Assembly: GCA_017509685.1 (NCBI GenBank)
Contig: JAFWPA010000042.1
Location: 1 to 43,559, forward strand
Source of the DNA: Bacteroidales bacterium
GTDB taxonomy: Bacteria; Bacteroidota; Bacteroidia; Bacteroidales; UBA932
DNA: 43,559 bases
Direction: 5' to 3'
Below are positions 16,704 to 23,453 of this stretch, piece by piece. Each line of letters opens with the position of its first letter. Positions within the stretch are counted from its first letter, which is position 1. The notes below the pieces were generated by a model. It worked only from the letters and a program-made list of their open reading frames with translations. It did no database searches and was not told the origin of the DNA. The translations under genes were made by a program, and so were the position numbers.

Positions 16704-17960
16704 ATGGAACCTAAGAGAGTGGTCATTACCGGTATGGGTGTCATTTCCTGCTTAGGACAGGACGTTAACACGTTCTGGGACAACTTGTGCAACGGTCGCT
16801 GCGGCATCGATTACGTGGAGGAGTTCAAGGATATGCCCGTGACTTTCGCCGGTAAAGTGAAGAATTTTGACGCAGAAAAATACGGAATAGAGAAACCTTT
16901 CATCCGCAAACAGGATAATTTCACCTTGTATGCCATGGCCGCCGCCTGGCAGGCCATGCAGCAGAGCGGTCTTTCCACGGAGGGAGAAAACGCCAACATC
17001 GATCCCTTCCGCCTGGGCGTATACGTAGGCTCCGGTATCGGCGGCTTCGACGTACAGTACCGGGAAACCATGAAGATGATTGAAGATCCTTCCGGCAAGT
17101 GGATTTCCCCGCTGTTCATCGCCACCATGATTTCCAACATCGCCGCCGGGCACGTGGCCATCAAGCACCAGGCCAAAGGACCGTGCCTGGACATTGTGAC
17201 GGCCTGCGCCACTTCCAGCCACTGTATCGGCGAGGCTTTCCGCGCCGTCCGTCATGGTTATGCGGACGCCATTATCGCCGGCGGCAGTGAGCACGCCACC
17301 ATTCCGCTGGGTGTGGCCGGTTTCTACAACGCCAAGGCCCTCACCCGCGCCACGGATCCCAAGTACTCTTCCCTGCCCTTCAACCTGAACCGTCAGGGCT
17401 TTGTGATGGGAGACGGCGCCGCGGTGATTATCCTGGAATCCCTGGACCACGCCCTGGCGCGCGGCGCCACCATCTTCGGCGAGATTGTGGGCTACGGCAA
17501 CACCTGCGACGCTTACCACGCCACGGCACCCCGCCCCGACGCCAGCACCCAGGCCCGTTCCATCAAGGACGCTCTGGAAGAAGCCCACTTCGACCCTTCC
17601 AAGGACAATCTTTACATCAACGCACACGGTACGGGCACGCATCTGAATGACCTCGCCGAAACCCTGGCCTGCAAGACCGCCCTGGGAGACTTCGCCTACA
17701 AGGCCCACATCTCCTCTACCAAGTCCATGACCGGCCACATGTTCGGCGCCGCCGGTGCCGCAGAAGCCATCGCCACCATCCTGGCGCTGCGGGACGGCAT
17801 TTGCCCGCCCACCATCAATCTGGACACCCCGGACCCGGAATGCGACCTGGACTACACCCCCAACGTAGCGGTCAAAACAGACCTCACCCTGGGCCTGTCC
17901 AACTCCTTCGGCTTCGGCGGCCACAATGCCTGCGTGGCCTTCCGGCCGTATAAAGGTTGA
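16704..17960 (+). CDS. fabF: 3-oxoacyl-ACP synthase II (KAS II)
   Basis: Extends acyl-ACP by condensation with malonyl-ACP in fatty-acid synthesis. The 418-residue length is typical. It starts MEPKRVVITGMGVISCLGQ. The catalytic Cys-His-His triad is visible: Cys168 in IVTACATSSH, His308 in INAHGTGTHLND, and His345 in SMTGHMFGAAGA; the C-terminal GLSNSFGFGGHN is present. The frame is open upstream to 16593, but the promoter at 16662-16669 and the conserved MEPKRVV start fix the ATG at 16704. The gene stands alone and converges with queF, with repeat copy 1 between them. FabF and FabB classes are not perfectly separable by eye; length and motifs favour FabF. Confidence 0.93.
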   Translation: MEPKRVVITGMGVISCLGQDVNTFWDNLCNGRCGIDYVEEFKDMPVTFAGKVKNFDAEKYGIEKPFIRKQDNFTLYAMAAAWQAMQQSGLSTEGENANIDPFRLGVYVGSGIGGFDVQYRETMKMIEDPSGKWISPLFIATMISNIAAGHVAIKHQAKGPCLDIVTACATSSHCIGEAFRAVRHGYADAIIAGGSEHATIPLGVAGFYNAKALTRATDPKYSSLPFNLNRQGFVMGDGAAVIILESLDHALARGATIFGEIVGYGNTCDAYHATAPRPDASTQARSIKDALEEAHFDPSKDNLYINAHGTGTHLNDLAETLACKTALGDFAYKAHISSTKSMTGHMFGAAGAAEAIATILALRDGICPPTINLDTPDPECDLDYTPNVAVKTDLTLGLSNSFGFGGHNACVAFRPYKG

Positions 17961-17969
17961 GTCCCTGCA

Positions 17970-18065
17970 TGCAATCTTAAGTAGTATTTCGGCTAAATAC
18001 AGACTAAGATCGTCAGTAGTGACGATCTTAGTTCGTTTTTGGGCCTGTAGCAACTTAAGATTGCA
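17970..18065 (+). repeat. Nested inverted-repeat element, copy 1
   Basis: Outer arms TGCAATCTTAAGT (17970-17982) and ACTTAAGATTGCA (18053-18065) are perfect 13-bp complements. Inside, ACTAAGATCGTCA (18003-18015) and TGACGATCTTAGT (18020-18032) form a second perfect 13-bp hairpin with loop GTAG, followed by TTCGTTTTT. TACAG and CTGTA flank the inner hairpin and could pair. It lies between the convergent fabF and queF genes, so a terminator role is plausible. Two more copies are in the window. Confidence 0.85.
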
Positions 18066-18076
18066 GCGCGGCGGGC

Positions 18077-18532
18077 CTATTCGTGATTGAAGAGGCGGGT
18101 TTCGGCCAACTTCTCCCATTTGGTGCCGGGACGGCCGTAATTTGCGAAGGGGTAGATGGAGATGCCGCCGCGGGGGGTGAAGAAACCCGTGACTTCCAGG
18201 TATTTGGGGTCCATCAGTTTCACCAGGTCTTTCATGATGGTGTTCACGCAGTCCTCGTGGAAGTCGCCGTTGTTACGGAAACTGAACAGGTACAGTTTGA
18301 GACTCTTGCTTTCCACCATCTTTTTGTCCGGAACGTAGGAAATGCGGATTTCGGCAAAGTCCGGCTGGCCGGTGATGGGGCACAGGGTGGTGAATTCGGG
18401 GCAGTTGAAACGTACCCAATAATCATTGTCCGGGTGCTGGTTCTCGAAGGTTTCCAGTACACCGGGGTTGTAGGTCTTGCTGTAGACGGTCCTGCGGCCC
18501 AGGGCCTTTACTTCTTCTCTGTTGCGTGGCAT
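18077..18532 (-). CDS. queF: NADPH-dependent 7-cyano-7-deazaguanine (preQ0) reductase
   Basis: Reduces the nitrile of preQ0 to preQ1, the queuosine precursor that is inserted into tRNA. The 151-residue length matches the short, single-domain QueF type. The catalytic cysteine is Cys51 in [30 protein letters not shown] is the QueF substrate motif, and FHEDCVN follows. C-terminal [12 protein letters not shown] completes the T-fold. The start overlaps the prfA stop by one base (TAATG), so it is probably translated with prfA. Pairing a release factor with a tRNA-modification gene keeps two decoding functions in one transcript. Confidence 0.95.
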   Translation of the reverse strand: MPRNREEVKALGRRTVYSKTYNPGVLETFENQHPDNDYWVRFNCPEFTTLCPITGQPDFAEIRISYVPDKKMVESKSLKLYLFSFRNNGDFHEDCVNTIMKDLVKLMDPKYLEVTGFFTPRGGISIYPFANYGRPGTKWEKLAETRLFNHE

Positions 18533-19629
18533 TATGCGTCCTCCCCTGCTTCTTTAAGACGTTCGGCGTTTTCGGCTATCTGCAGTTGGTCAATGCACTC
18601 CTGGATGTCACCGTCCATAAAGACGGGCAGATTGTACATGCTCCAGCCGATGCGGTGGTCCGTTACGCGGCCCTGCGGGTAGTTGTAGGTGCGGATCTTG
18701 GCGCTGCGGTCACCGGTGGAAACCATGGTCTTGCGCTTGGCGGCAATGCCGTCCAGGTACTTCTGGTGCTCCATGTTGTACAGACGGGTGCGGAGCTCTT
18801 CCATGGCACGGTCCAGGTTCTTCAGCTGGGAGCGTTCCTCCTGACACTGCACCACAATGCCGGAAGGGATGTGGGTAAGGCGCACGGCACTATAGGTGGT
18901 GTTCACGCCCTGTCCGCCGGGACCCGATGCGCAGAAGAGGTCCTTGCGGATATCGGCGGGATTGAGCTCGATATCAAACTCGCCGGCTTCCGGAAAAACG
19001 GCTACGGAGGCGGCCGATGTCTGGATGCGGCCCTGCGTCTCTGTCTGGGGAACACGCTGCACGCGGTGCACGCCGGATTCGTATTTCATCACGCCGTACA
19101 CGCCGTCGTTGGCAGAGGAAAGCTTGAACACAATTTGCTTGAAACCGCCGGCCGTACCGGGTGCCTGGTCGGAGATTTCCAACTTCCAGCCTCTTCTTTC
19201 GGCAAAGTGCTGATACATACGGAAGAGGTCTCCGGCGAAGATGGCGGCTTCGTCACCGCCGGTGCCGCCGCGGATTTCCACCATGGCGTTCTTGCTGTCG
19301 TCGGGATCGGCGGGGATCAGCAGGAGCTTGATGTTCTGCTCCATCTCCGGGAGTTTCGGCTCAATATCGGCAATCTCTTCCTTGGCCATCTCCTTGAGGT
19401 CCTCGTCTTTCTCGTTCATGAGGATGTCCTTGGCCTGCGCCAGCTCATCCACCAGGCGCTTGTATTCCAGGCCGGCGGCAATGATAGGCTGCAGCTCCTT
19501 GTAGTCCTTGTTCAGCTGGACGAACTTCTTCATGTCGGCAATGACCTCAGGATCGGCCAGTTGCTCTTCCAGCTTCTTATATTTGTCCTGCAGGCTCAGG
19601 ACCTTCTCCAGCAATGTATTCTCTGCCAT
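18532..19629 (-). CDS. prfA: Peptide chain release factor 1
   Basis: Recognises UAA and UAG in the ribosomal A site and triggers peptide release. It has 365 residues, the usual RF1 length. An N-terminal alpha-helical domain ([19 protein letters not shown]) precedes [32 protein letters not shown] is present. The peptidyl-tRNA hydrolysis motif GGQ lies in [17 protein letters not shown], and the region around [20 protein letters not shown] fits the RF1 stop-codon recognition segment, including the P-x-T tripeptide type. The ATG at 19627-19629 lies 22 bp downstream of a TATCTTTG -7 box. queF follows with a one-base overlap. Confidence 0.95.
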   Translation of the reverse strand: MAENTLLEKVLSLQDKYKKLEEQLADPEVIADMKKFVQLNKDYKELQPIIAAGLEYKRLVDELAQAKDILMNEKDEDLKEMAKEEIADIEPKLPEMEQNIKLLLIPADPDDSKNAMVEIRGGTGGDEAAIFAGDLFRMYQHFAERRGWKLEISDQAPGTAGGFKQIVFKLSSANDGVYGVMKYESGVHRVQRVPQTETQGRIQTSAASVAVFPEAGEFDIELNPADIRKDLFCASGPGGQGVNTTYSAVRLTHIPSGIVVQCQEERSQLKNLDRAMEELRTRLYNMEHQKYLDGIAAKRKTMVSTGDRSAKIRTYNYPQGRVTDHRIGWSMYNLPVFMDGDIQECIDQLQIAENAERLKEAGEDA

Positions 19630-19651
19630 GTTGCAATTGTGTTTAAGCCTA

Positions 19652-19659
19652 CAAAGATA
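19652..19659 (-). promoter_or_regulatory. -7 box of prfA-queF
   Basis: The minus strand reads TATCTTTG 22 bp before the prfA start codon. No good TTG -33 element is apparent at 19-21 bp. Confidence 0.55.
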
Positions 19660-19715
19660 GTGATTTTTTTGAGATTGCCGGTTTCCGGGAGTCTCTGCCG
19701 CAGGCGCTCATGGCG

Positions 19716-19792
19716 TAAAGTGCTGATTATCAGGTATATAAGTTTTTTTCTTGATCCCCGGCGGGGTCAAGAAAAATAATTAAAGTGCTGAT
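19716..19792. repeat. 12-bp direct repeats flanking a hairpin
   Basis: TAAAGTGCTGAT occurs at 19716-19727 and again at 19781-19792. Between them lies a hairpin (19745-19776) in which CTTGA-T-CCCC pairs with GGGGTCAAG (one bulged T) and T and A runs extend the stem on both sides. The hairpin looks like a bidirectional intrinsic terminator. The repeats may be a duplication or a target-site scar; nothing between them codes. Confidence 0.5.
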
Positions 19793-19896
19793 ATTGAATA
19801 TGTTAGCACACGTGCATAACAATACCCTTCCGCAACATTTTATATATTTGCATTCAACGCAACGGTCGTGACAGTACTGTATTACGGCCAATAAGG

Positions 19897-19995
19897 GGAA
19901 AAAATAAAGCCAGCCTGGGACGCTGACTTTAGGGCTCGAATCAAGTTTCCTTGAGAGGGTTGTCATCCCTTCCTCGCGAATTCCCTGCGACGATT
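19897..19995 (-). ncRNA. Candidate small structured RNA of unknown family
   Basis: A promoter (TTTG 20031-20028, 18 bp, TAACTTTG 20009-20002, minus strand) predicts a start near 19995. The transcript would end at an intrinsic terminator: AAAGUCAGC pairs with GCUGGCUUU (19930-19906, one G-U, 7-nt loop) followed by AUUUUUU. Between them are a compact hairpin UCAAG-GAAA-CUUGA with a GNRA loop, an adjacent GAG..AGGG/CCCUCUC hairpin, and AGGG near the 5' end able to pair with CCCU near the 3' end. Size is about 100 nt. It does not show SRP, tmRNA, 6S or RNase P hallmarks that I know. Boundaries are estimates. Confidence 0.5.
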
Positions 19996-20001
19996 CCACT
20001 G

Positions 20002-20031
20002 CAAAGTTACGAATAATTCCGATTATTCAAA
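20002..20031 (-). promoter_or_regulatory. Promoter of the candidate small RNA
   Basis: On the minus strand, TTTG (20031-20028), 18 bp, then TAACTTTG (20009-20002): one of the better Bacteroidetes promoter matches in the window. No convincing start codon with a recognisable protein follows within a short distance. Confidence 0.6.
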
Positions 20032-20041
20032 CAATCATCAC

Positions 20042-20078
20042 AAAAAACTGCCGCCAAACCGGGATGGTTGGTGGCAGT
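20042..20078 (-). terminator. Intrinsic terminator of the remnant gene
   Basis: On the minus strand ACTGCCACCAA (20078-20068) pairs with TTGGCGGCAGT (20057-20047), 11 positions with one A-C mismatch (a G-U in plus-strand orientation), then TTTTTT at 20046-20041. It lies 26 bp after the stop of the remnant reading frame. Confidence 0.65.
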
Positions 20079-20103
20079 GGTCATTCAGGACGCAGCAAAG
20101 AAT

Positions 20104-20313
20104 CTACTTCAGATAGTACGCCTTGCCGGCGGGGACGGTGGAGCCGTCGCCAATACGGTACAGCACCTTGTCAGACTTCATGATGAAGGCCTGGACACCC
20201 ACCGGGAGGTGGTAGTTCCAGGTGGCGTGGTAGAAGGTGGTCCAGTAGTACTCCTCGCCGTAAAGCCTGGCCTTGTGTGCCGTAAACTCCTTTTTTTTCG
20301 TAAATTTGTGCTG
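20104..20313 (-). pseudogene. 3' remnant of a secreted surface-protein gene
   Basis: A minus-strand frame is open from an in-frame stop at 20314-20316 to the stop at 20104-20106, with no plausible start codon. It encodes EFTAHKARLYGEEYYWTTFYH, then WNYHLPVGVQAFIMKS, KVLYRIGDGS and VPAGKAYYLK. This is the pattern of the small C-terminal domain (expected '...TFY...LP.GV.A....LY.......IPAG.AV.L') found at the end of many secreted Bacteroidales proteins. The downstream terminator is intact, but the 5' end is replaced by the promoter of the regulator gene at 20318. I read it as the tail left after deletion or recombination; very short expression is not excluded. Confidence 0.6.
20301..20308 (+). 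promoter_or_regulatory. -7 box of the AraC-like regulator gene
   Basis: TAAATTTG on the plus strand, 9 bp before the TTG start codon at 20318. An in-frame TAA at 20315 rules out any earlier start for the regulator. Confidence 0.5.
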
Positions 20314-20317
20314 CTAA

Positions 20318-21403
20318 TTGCAGCAAGTAGTGCCACTTACGCTCACATATCTTTGCGGCCTGGCGGCGGCGGTCTATGTGACCACCAGCCTGGTGTGCGC
20401 GGCGGTGCGGTGGTTCCATATGTGCGCGCCGTACAACCGGAATCCGCGGTACTACTACCCCGGCCGTCCGTATGTGACGGCGGCCTGGCTCAGCGCCATC
20501 TGCCTGCTGCCCTATGTGTTTCATCCGGAGAGCGCCGACGCCTGGTTCCTGGTGAGAATCTACTTCCTGCCCGTAACGCTGTATCACTTCACCCTTATCC
20601 TGTTCTCCTACTTCGGCAGTGTGATGGAATGGAAAAAGTGGCAGTGGCCCACGGTCATCGCCGGCATTCCGGTGGGTCTGGCGCTTTTGGCCGCGCTGGT
20701 GCTGGCCATCATCCCCGGAGACCAGATGGGAGACGACACCGTGGAAACCTTCATTCTGCACATCCTGGGTCTTTTGATTTCGGGCGTATGCTTCACCTCG
20801 GTGGCCGTAGTGCGCGTATGGGCCGGCCGCTTCGATTCCGACGATTATTCCAATCCGGCCGATTTCCCCGTGCTCCAGGCCCGCGCATGGGTAGTGCTGA
20901 TTGTAATCAACGTCATCCTCTGCTGGACTGGGTCCCTGCTGGACAGCCCGGCGGTGATGGCCGTGATCATGCTGCTCATCGGCATATCGGCCGTCCTTCT
21001 GCTGATCACCGCCCTGAACCCGCACCGCAGTCTTCGGGCCGAGGATGAAGAATCGGCCGATGCTACCGAACACGTCTACAAACGCGCCATCTCCAAGAAA
21101 AAGAAGGAGGAGATGCTCTCTGCCATCCGCACGGTGGTGGAGGAGCAGCAGGCCTTCCAGGACCCGCACCTCACCCTGCACGAGGTGGCCGAACGCTGCG
21201 GCTACAACCGCACTTATATATCGGCCCTGGTAAAAAGCGACCTGGGCGGTTTCTTTGCCTATGTAAACCGCCTGCGGATGGCCTATGTGGACACCTATCT
21301 GCGGGAGAACCCCGACGCCACCCTGGGAGAAGCCATCGAGGCCGCGGGCTTCGGCTCCCGTCCCAGCTATTACGCCGTAAAAGCCAAACTCAAAACATCT
21401 TAG
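20318..21403 (+). CDS. Membrane-anchored AraC-family transcription regulator
   Basis: A 361-residue protein: six or so membrane helices in residues 1-235 (LTLTYLCGLAAAVYVTTSLV, AAWLSAICLLPYVF, YFLPVTLYHFTLILFSYFG, VIAGIPVGLALLAALVLAII, FILHILGLLISGVCFTSVAVV, AVMAVIMLLIGISAVLLLI), a short basic linker, and a C-terminal AraC-type double helix-turn-helix (PHLTLHEVAERCGYNRTYISALVKSDLG, then TLGEAIEAAGFGSRPSYY). Proteins of this layout in Bacteroidales probably sense an envelope signal and act on DNA at the membrane; the ligand is unknown. The start is TTG at 20318, since the frame is stopped at 20315. The flavodoxin gene follows after 2 bp and is a likely target or partner. Confidence 0.8.
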   Translation: MQQVVPLTLTYLCGLAAAVYVTTSLVCAAVRWFHMCAPYNRNPRYYYPGRPYVTAAWLSAICLLPYVFHPESADAWFLVRIYFLPVTLYHFTLILFSYFGSVMEWKKWQWPTVIAGIPVGLALLAALVLAIIPGDQMGDDTVETFILHILGLLISGVCFTSVAVVRVWAGRFDSDDYSNPADFPVLQARAWVVLIVINVILCWTGSLLDSPAVMAVIMLLIGISAVLLLITALNPHRSLRAEDEESADATEHVYKRAISKKKKEEMLSAIRTVVEEQQAFQDPHLTLHEVAERCGYNRTYISALVKSDLGGFFAYVNRLRMAYVDTYLRENPDATLGEAIEAAGFGSRPSYYAVKAKLKTS

Positions 21404-21405
21404 AT

Positions 21406-22197
21406 ATGAAACGGATTATGACACTTGCTGCCATTTTGCTGGCCGTCTCCTGCGGCCAGAACAAGCCCCAGAAAGCCCTCGTGCTCTATTATTCCCAGAA
21501 CGGCACCACCAAAGCCGTGGCCGAAGCCTTCGCACAGGCCCTGAACGCCGACATGGAAGAAGTGGTTGCCGTGAACCCCTACGACGGTGACTTCGGCGCC
21601 ACCATCGCCCGCTGCCAGGAAGAAATGGCCCAGGGCATCCTCCCGGAGATTGAACCCGTCAAGGCCGATTTAAGCGCCTACGACGTCATCTTCCTGGGTT
21701 ATCCCATCTGGTTCGGCACCTATGCCCCGCCCGTGAAGACCCTGCTGGAAAACATCGACCTCAACGGCAAGAAGGTAGTCCCCTTCTGCACCTTCGGCAG
21801 CGGCGGACTGGATTCTTCCACCCGTGACCTGGCGGCCAAGTTCCCCGAGGCCGAAATCCTGCCCGGTTACGGCGTACGCACCGCCCGCATCGAAGCCATG
21901 CCCACCGAGGTAGACCGCTTCCTCAAGGAGAACGGCTACATCGCCGGCGAATACGCCAAGCCCGCCCCGTTCGGGGAGGCACACGCTGTGAGTGAGGAAG
22001 AATCGGCCATCTTTGACGCCGCCGTGGGCGACTATCCCATGATTCACGCCAAAGCCGCCGAAGTGGCCGCCCGCAACGTAGAAGGCGGTATGGAATACAT
22101 CTTCACCGCCAACAACGTGGATAACCCCGGCTCCATCAAGGTCTACGTCCTCGCCCTGGACGGCCAGGCCCCGGTATTCACCCAGGTGCTGCGGTAA
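21406..22197 (+). CDS. Exported flavodoxin-fold lipoprotein
   Basis: A 263-residue protein with signal peptide and lipobox (ILLAVSCGQ, Cys16), then a complete flavodoxin fold: LVLYYSQNGTTKAVAEAFA is the FMN phosphate loop, DVIFLGYPIWFGTYAPPVKTLLE and PFCTFGSGGLDSS are the flavin-ring loops. A C-terminal extension of about 85 residues (from about YIAGEYAKP) ends in FTANNVDNPGSIKVYVLAL and is not recognised. Flavodoxins are normally cytosolic electron carriers, so an exported, lipid-anchored version implies redox work in the periplasm or at the surface, for instance quinone or flavin chemistry; the partner is unknown. It is cotranscribed with the AraC-like membrane regulator. Confidence 0.8.
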   Translation: MKRIMTLAAILLAVSCGQNKPQKALVLYYSQNGTTKAVAEAFAQALNADMEEVVAVNPYDGDFGATIARCQEEMAQGILPEIEPVKADLSAYDVIFLGYPIWFGTYAPPVKTLLENIDLNGKKVVPFCTFGSGGLDSSTRDLAAKFPEAEILPGYGVRTARIEAMPTEVDRFLKENGYIAGEYAKPAPFGEAHAVSEEESAIFDAAVGDYPMIHAKAAEVAARNVEGGMEYIFTANNVDNPGSIKVYVLALDGQAPVFTQVLR

Positions 22198-22199
22198 GA

Positions 22200-22295
22200 T
22201 GCAATCTTAACGTGTTTTACGCCCTTATACAGACTAAGATCGTCAGTACTGACGATCTTAGTTCGTTTTTAGGCCTGTGGCAAGTTAAGATTACG
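22200..22295 (+). repeat. Nested inverted-repeat element, copy 2
   Basis: The same element as at 17970. The outer arms GCAATCTTAAC (22201-22211) and GTTAAGATTAC (22284-22294) pair with one mismatch; the innermost outer pair is C-G here and G-C in copy 1, a compensatory change. The inner part is a perfect 30-bp palindrome (22233-22262, half-arm ACTAAGATCGTCAGT), followed by TTCGTTTTTAGGCCTGTGG, nearly identical to copy 1. It lies between the convergent flavodoxin and cydB genes. Confidence 0.85.
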
Positions 22296-22313
22296 CCGAA
22301 AGCACTCGCCAGG

Positions 22314-23453
22314 CTAATATTTGTGCTCTTCCTCCATGATTTCTTCGGCCGTAATCTTCTTGCGGTCCATCTGATGCCAGGCGTAGGCGATGTAGGCTAC
22401 CACAAAAGGAATCAGCAGGGATACCCAGGACATCACCTGCAGGGTGAAGTAGCTGGAAGAGCTGTTGCGGATGGTGAGGGAGCTCTGCAGGTCCGTGCAG
22501 GAAGGGTAGTAGGCCGTGTTGTTGAAGCCGGCCAGGAAGAACACGCTCATCACCACCAGCACGGTGCCGGGCATGGCGAACCAGATGCCCTTGCGGGACT
22601 CTGTGAATGCCCCCTGCCAAATGCTGTACAGCACTAGCACCACACCCACCAGCAGCATCACCAGCACCGCCGGCATGGCCAGCAGGTTGTGGAGATACTT
22701 GAAGGGTTCCAGAAAAACAACCCCTTCAGGATCTACCGCAAATCCCTTCTTGGTGAGCAGCATCACCGTCCAGGACAGGAAGAAAAAGAGGAACGGGCCG
22801 ATAGCAAGCTTTACGGCACGGCGCATCTGTGCGTGAATGCCTTCGTCCTCTATATTATTAAGGACATAAAGCGCACCCAGAATGGCGGCCAGGAGCATTA
22901 CCGTGCAGCCCAGCAGGATGGCGTGGTACTGTCCCAGGGCTTCCAGGCCATGCCAGCCATTGCCCCAGGTGCTGATGACCGGGGCCGAAGGATCCGTGAT
23001 GGCCACCTTGTTCACCGTGAAGTCCGAGCCCGTGAAGAAGGTGCCCACCGCCGTGCCCACCAGGAAGGGAGCCAGCAGGCCGTTGGCCATGAGGGCAATG
23101 CGGAAGCCCTTTACACCCAGCAGGTTGCCCTTCTTGTTCTGGAACTCGTAGGCCACGGCCTGGAACACGAAGGTAATCAGGAGCAGCACCCATACCCAGT
23201 AGGCACCGCCGAAGCTGGTGCTGTAGAACAGCGGGAAGGAGGCGAAGAAAGCGCCGCCAAAGGTAACCAGCGTGGTGAACGTGAGTTCCCATTTCCGGCC
23301 GGTAGAGTTAAGAATCATCCGCTTCTGGGTATCGCTGAGCACACGGTTCCCCAGGTGCAGGTTGGCGCCCTGCACAAACATCAGGGCCACTAGCAGACCG
23401 CCCAGCAGGGCAATCAGGCACCACCAGTAGTTTTGTAAGAATTCGTAACTCAT
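22314..23453 (-). CDS. cydB: Cytochrome bd ubiquinol oxidase subunit II
   Basis: The smaller subunit of the cytochrome bd oxidase, which passes electrons from quinol to oxygen with high affinity. The 379 residues form eight or nine membrane helices. It opens YEFLQNYWWCLIALLGGLLVALMFVQGANLH, the typical CydB start, then KRMILNSTGRKWELTFTTLVTFGGAFFASFPLFYSTSF, and ends with SWVSLLIPFVVAYIAYAWHQMD and a charged tail. The ATG overlaps the cydA stop by 4 bp. In anaerobic gut Bacteroidales this oxidase removes traces of oxygen and permits 'nanaerobic' growth. It is the last gene of the DUF4492-cydA-cydB operon. Confidence 0.95.
   Translation of the reverse strand: MSYEFLQNYWWCLIALLGGLLVALMFVQGANLHLGNRVLSDTQKRMILNSTGRKWELTFTTLVTFGGAFFASFPLFYSTSFGGAYWVWVLLLITFVFQAVAYEFQNKKGNLLGVKGFRIALMANGLLAPFLVGTAVGTFFTGSDFTVNKVAITDPSAPVISTWGNGWHGLEALGQYHAILLGCTVMLLAAILGALYVLNNIEDEGIHAQMRRAVKLAIGPFLFFFLSWTVMLLTKKGFAVDPEGVVFLEPFKYLHNLLAMPAVLVMLLVGVVLVLYSIWQGAFTESRKGIWFAMPGTVLVVMSVFFLAGFNNTAYYPSCTDLQSSLTIRNSSSSYFTLQVMSWVSLLIPFVVAYIAYAWHQMDRKKITAEEIMEEEHKY

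Larger units (their letters stand above)
19630..20103. other. Non-coding interval between prfA and the remnant gene
   Basis: This 474-bp interval holds the prfA promoter, a direct-repeat/hairpin unit (19716-19792), a candidate small RNA (about 19897-19995) with its promoter, and a terminator hairpin (20042-20078). A frame open on the minus strand from 19999 to 19730 shows no protein-family features. I see nothing specific in 19800-19890 beyond an AT-rich stretch with TATATTTG on the plus strand near 19844-19851. Confidence 0.6.

Noticed and set aside
17970-18065. Repeat copy 1 as a tRNA, riboswitch or CRISPR unit
   Set aside because: No anticodon arm or CCA-type acceptor, no known aptamer core, and copies are kilobases apart rather than regularly spaced.
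16752-18119. Long minus-strand frame opposite fabF
   Set aside because: Shadow of fabF; the product has no family features and would run through repeat copy 1.
19730-19999. 89-codon open frame on the minus strand across the small-RNA region
   Set aside because: No family features, odd composition rich in Cys, and it runs through a terminator-like hairpin; the RNA reading fits better.
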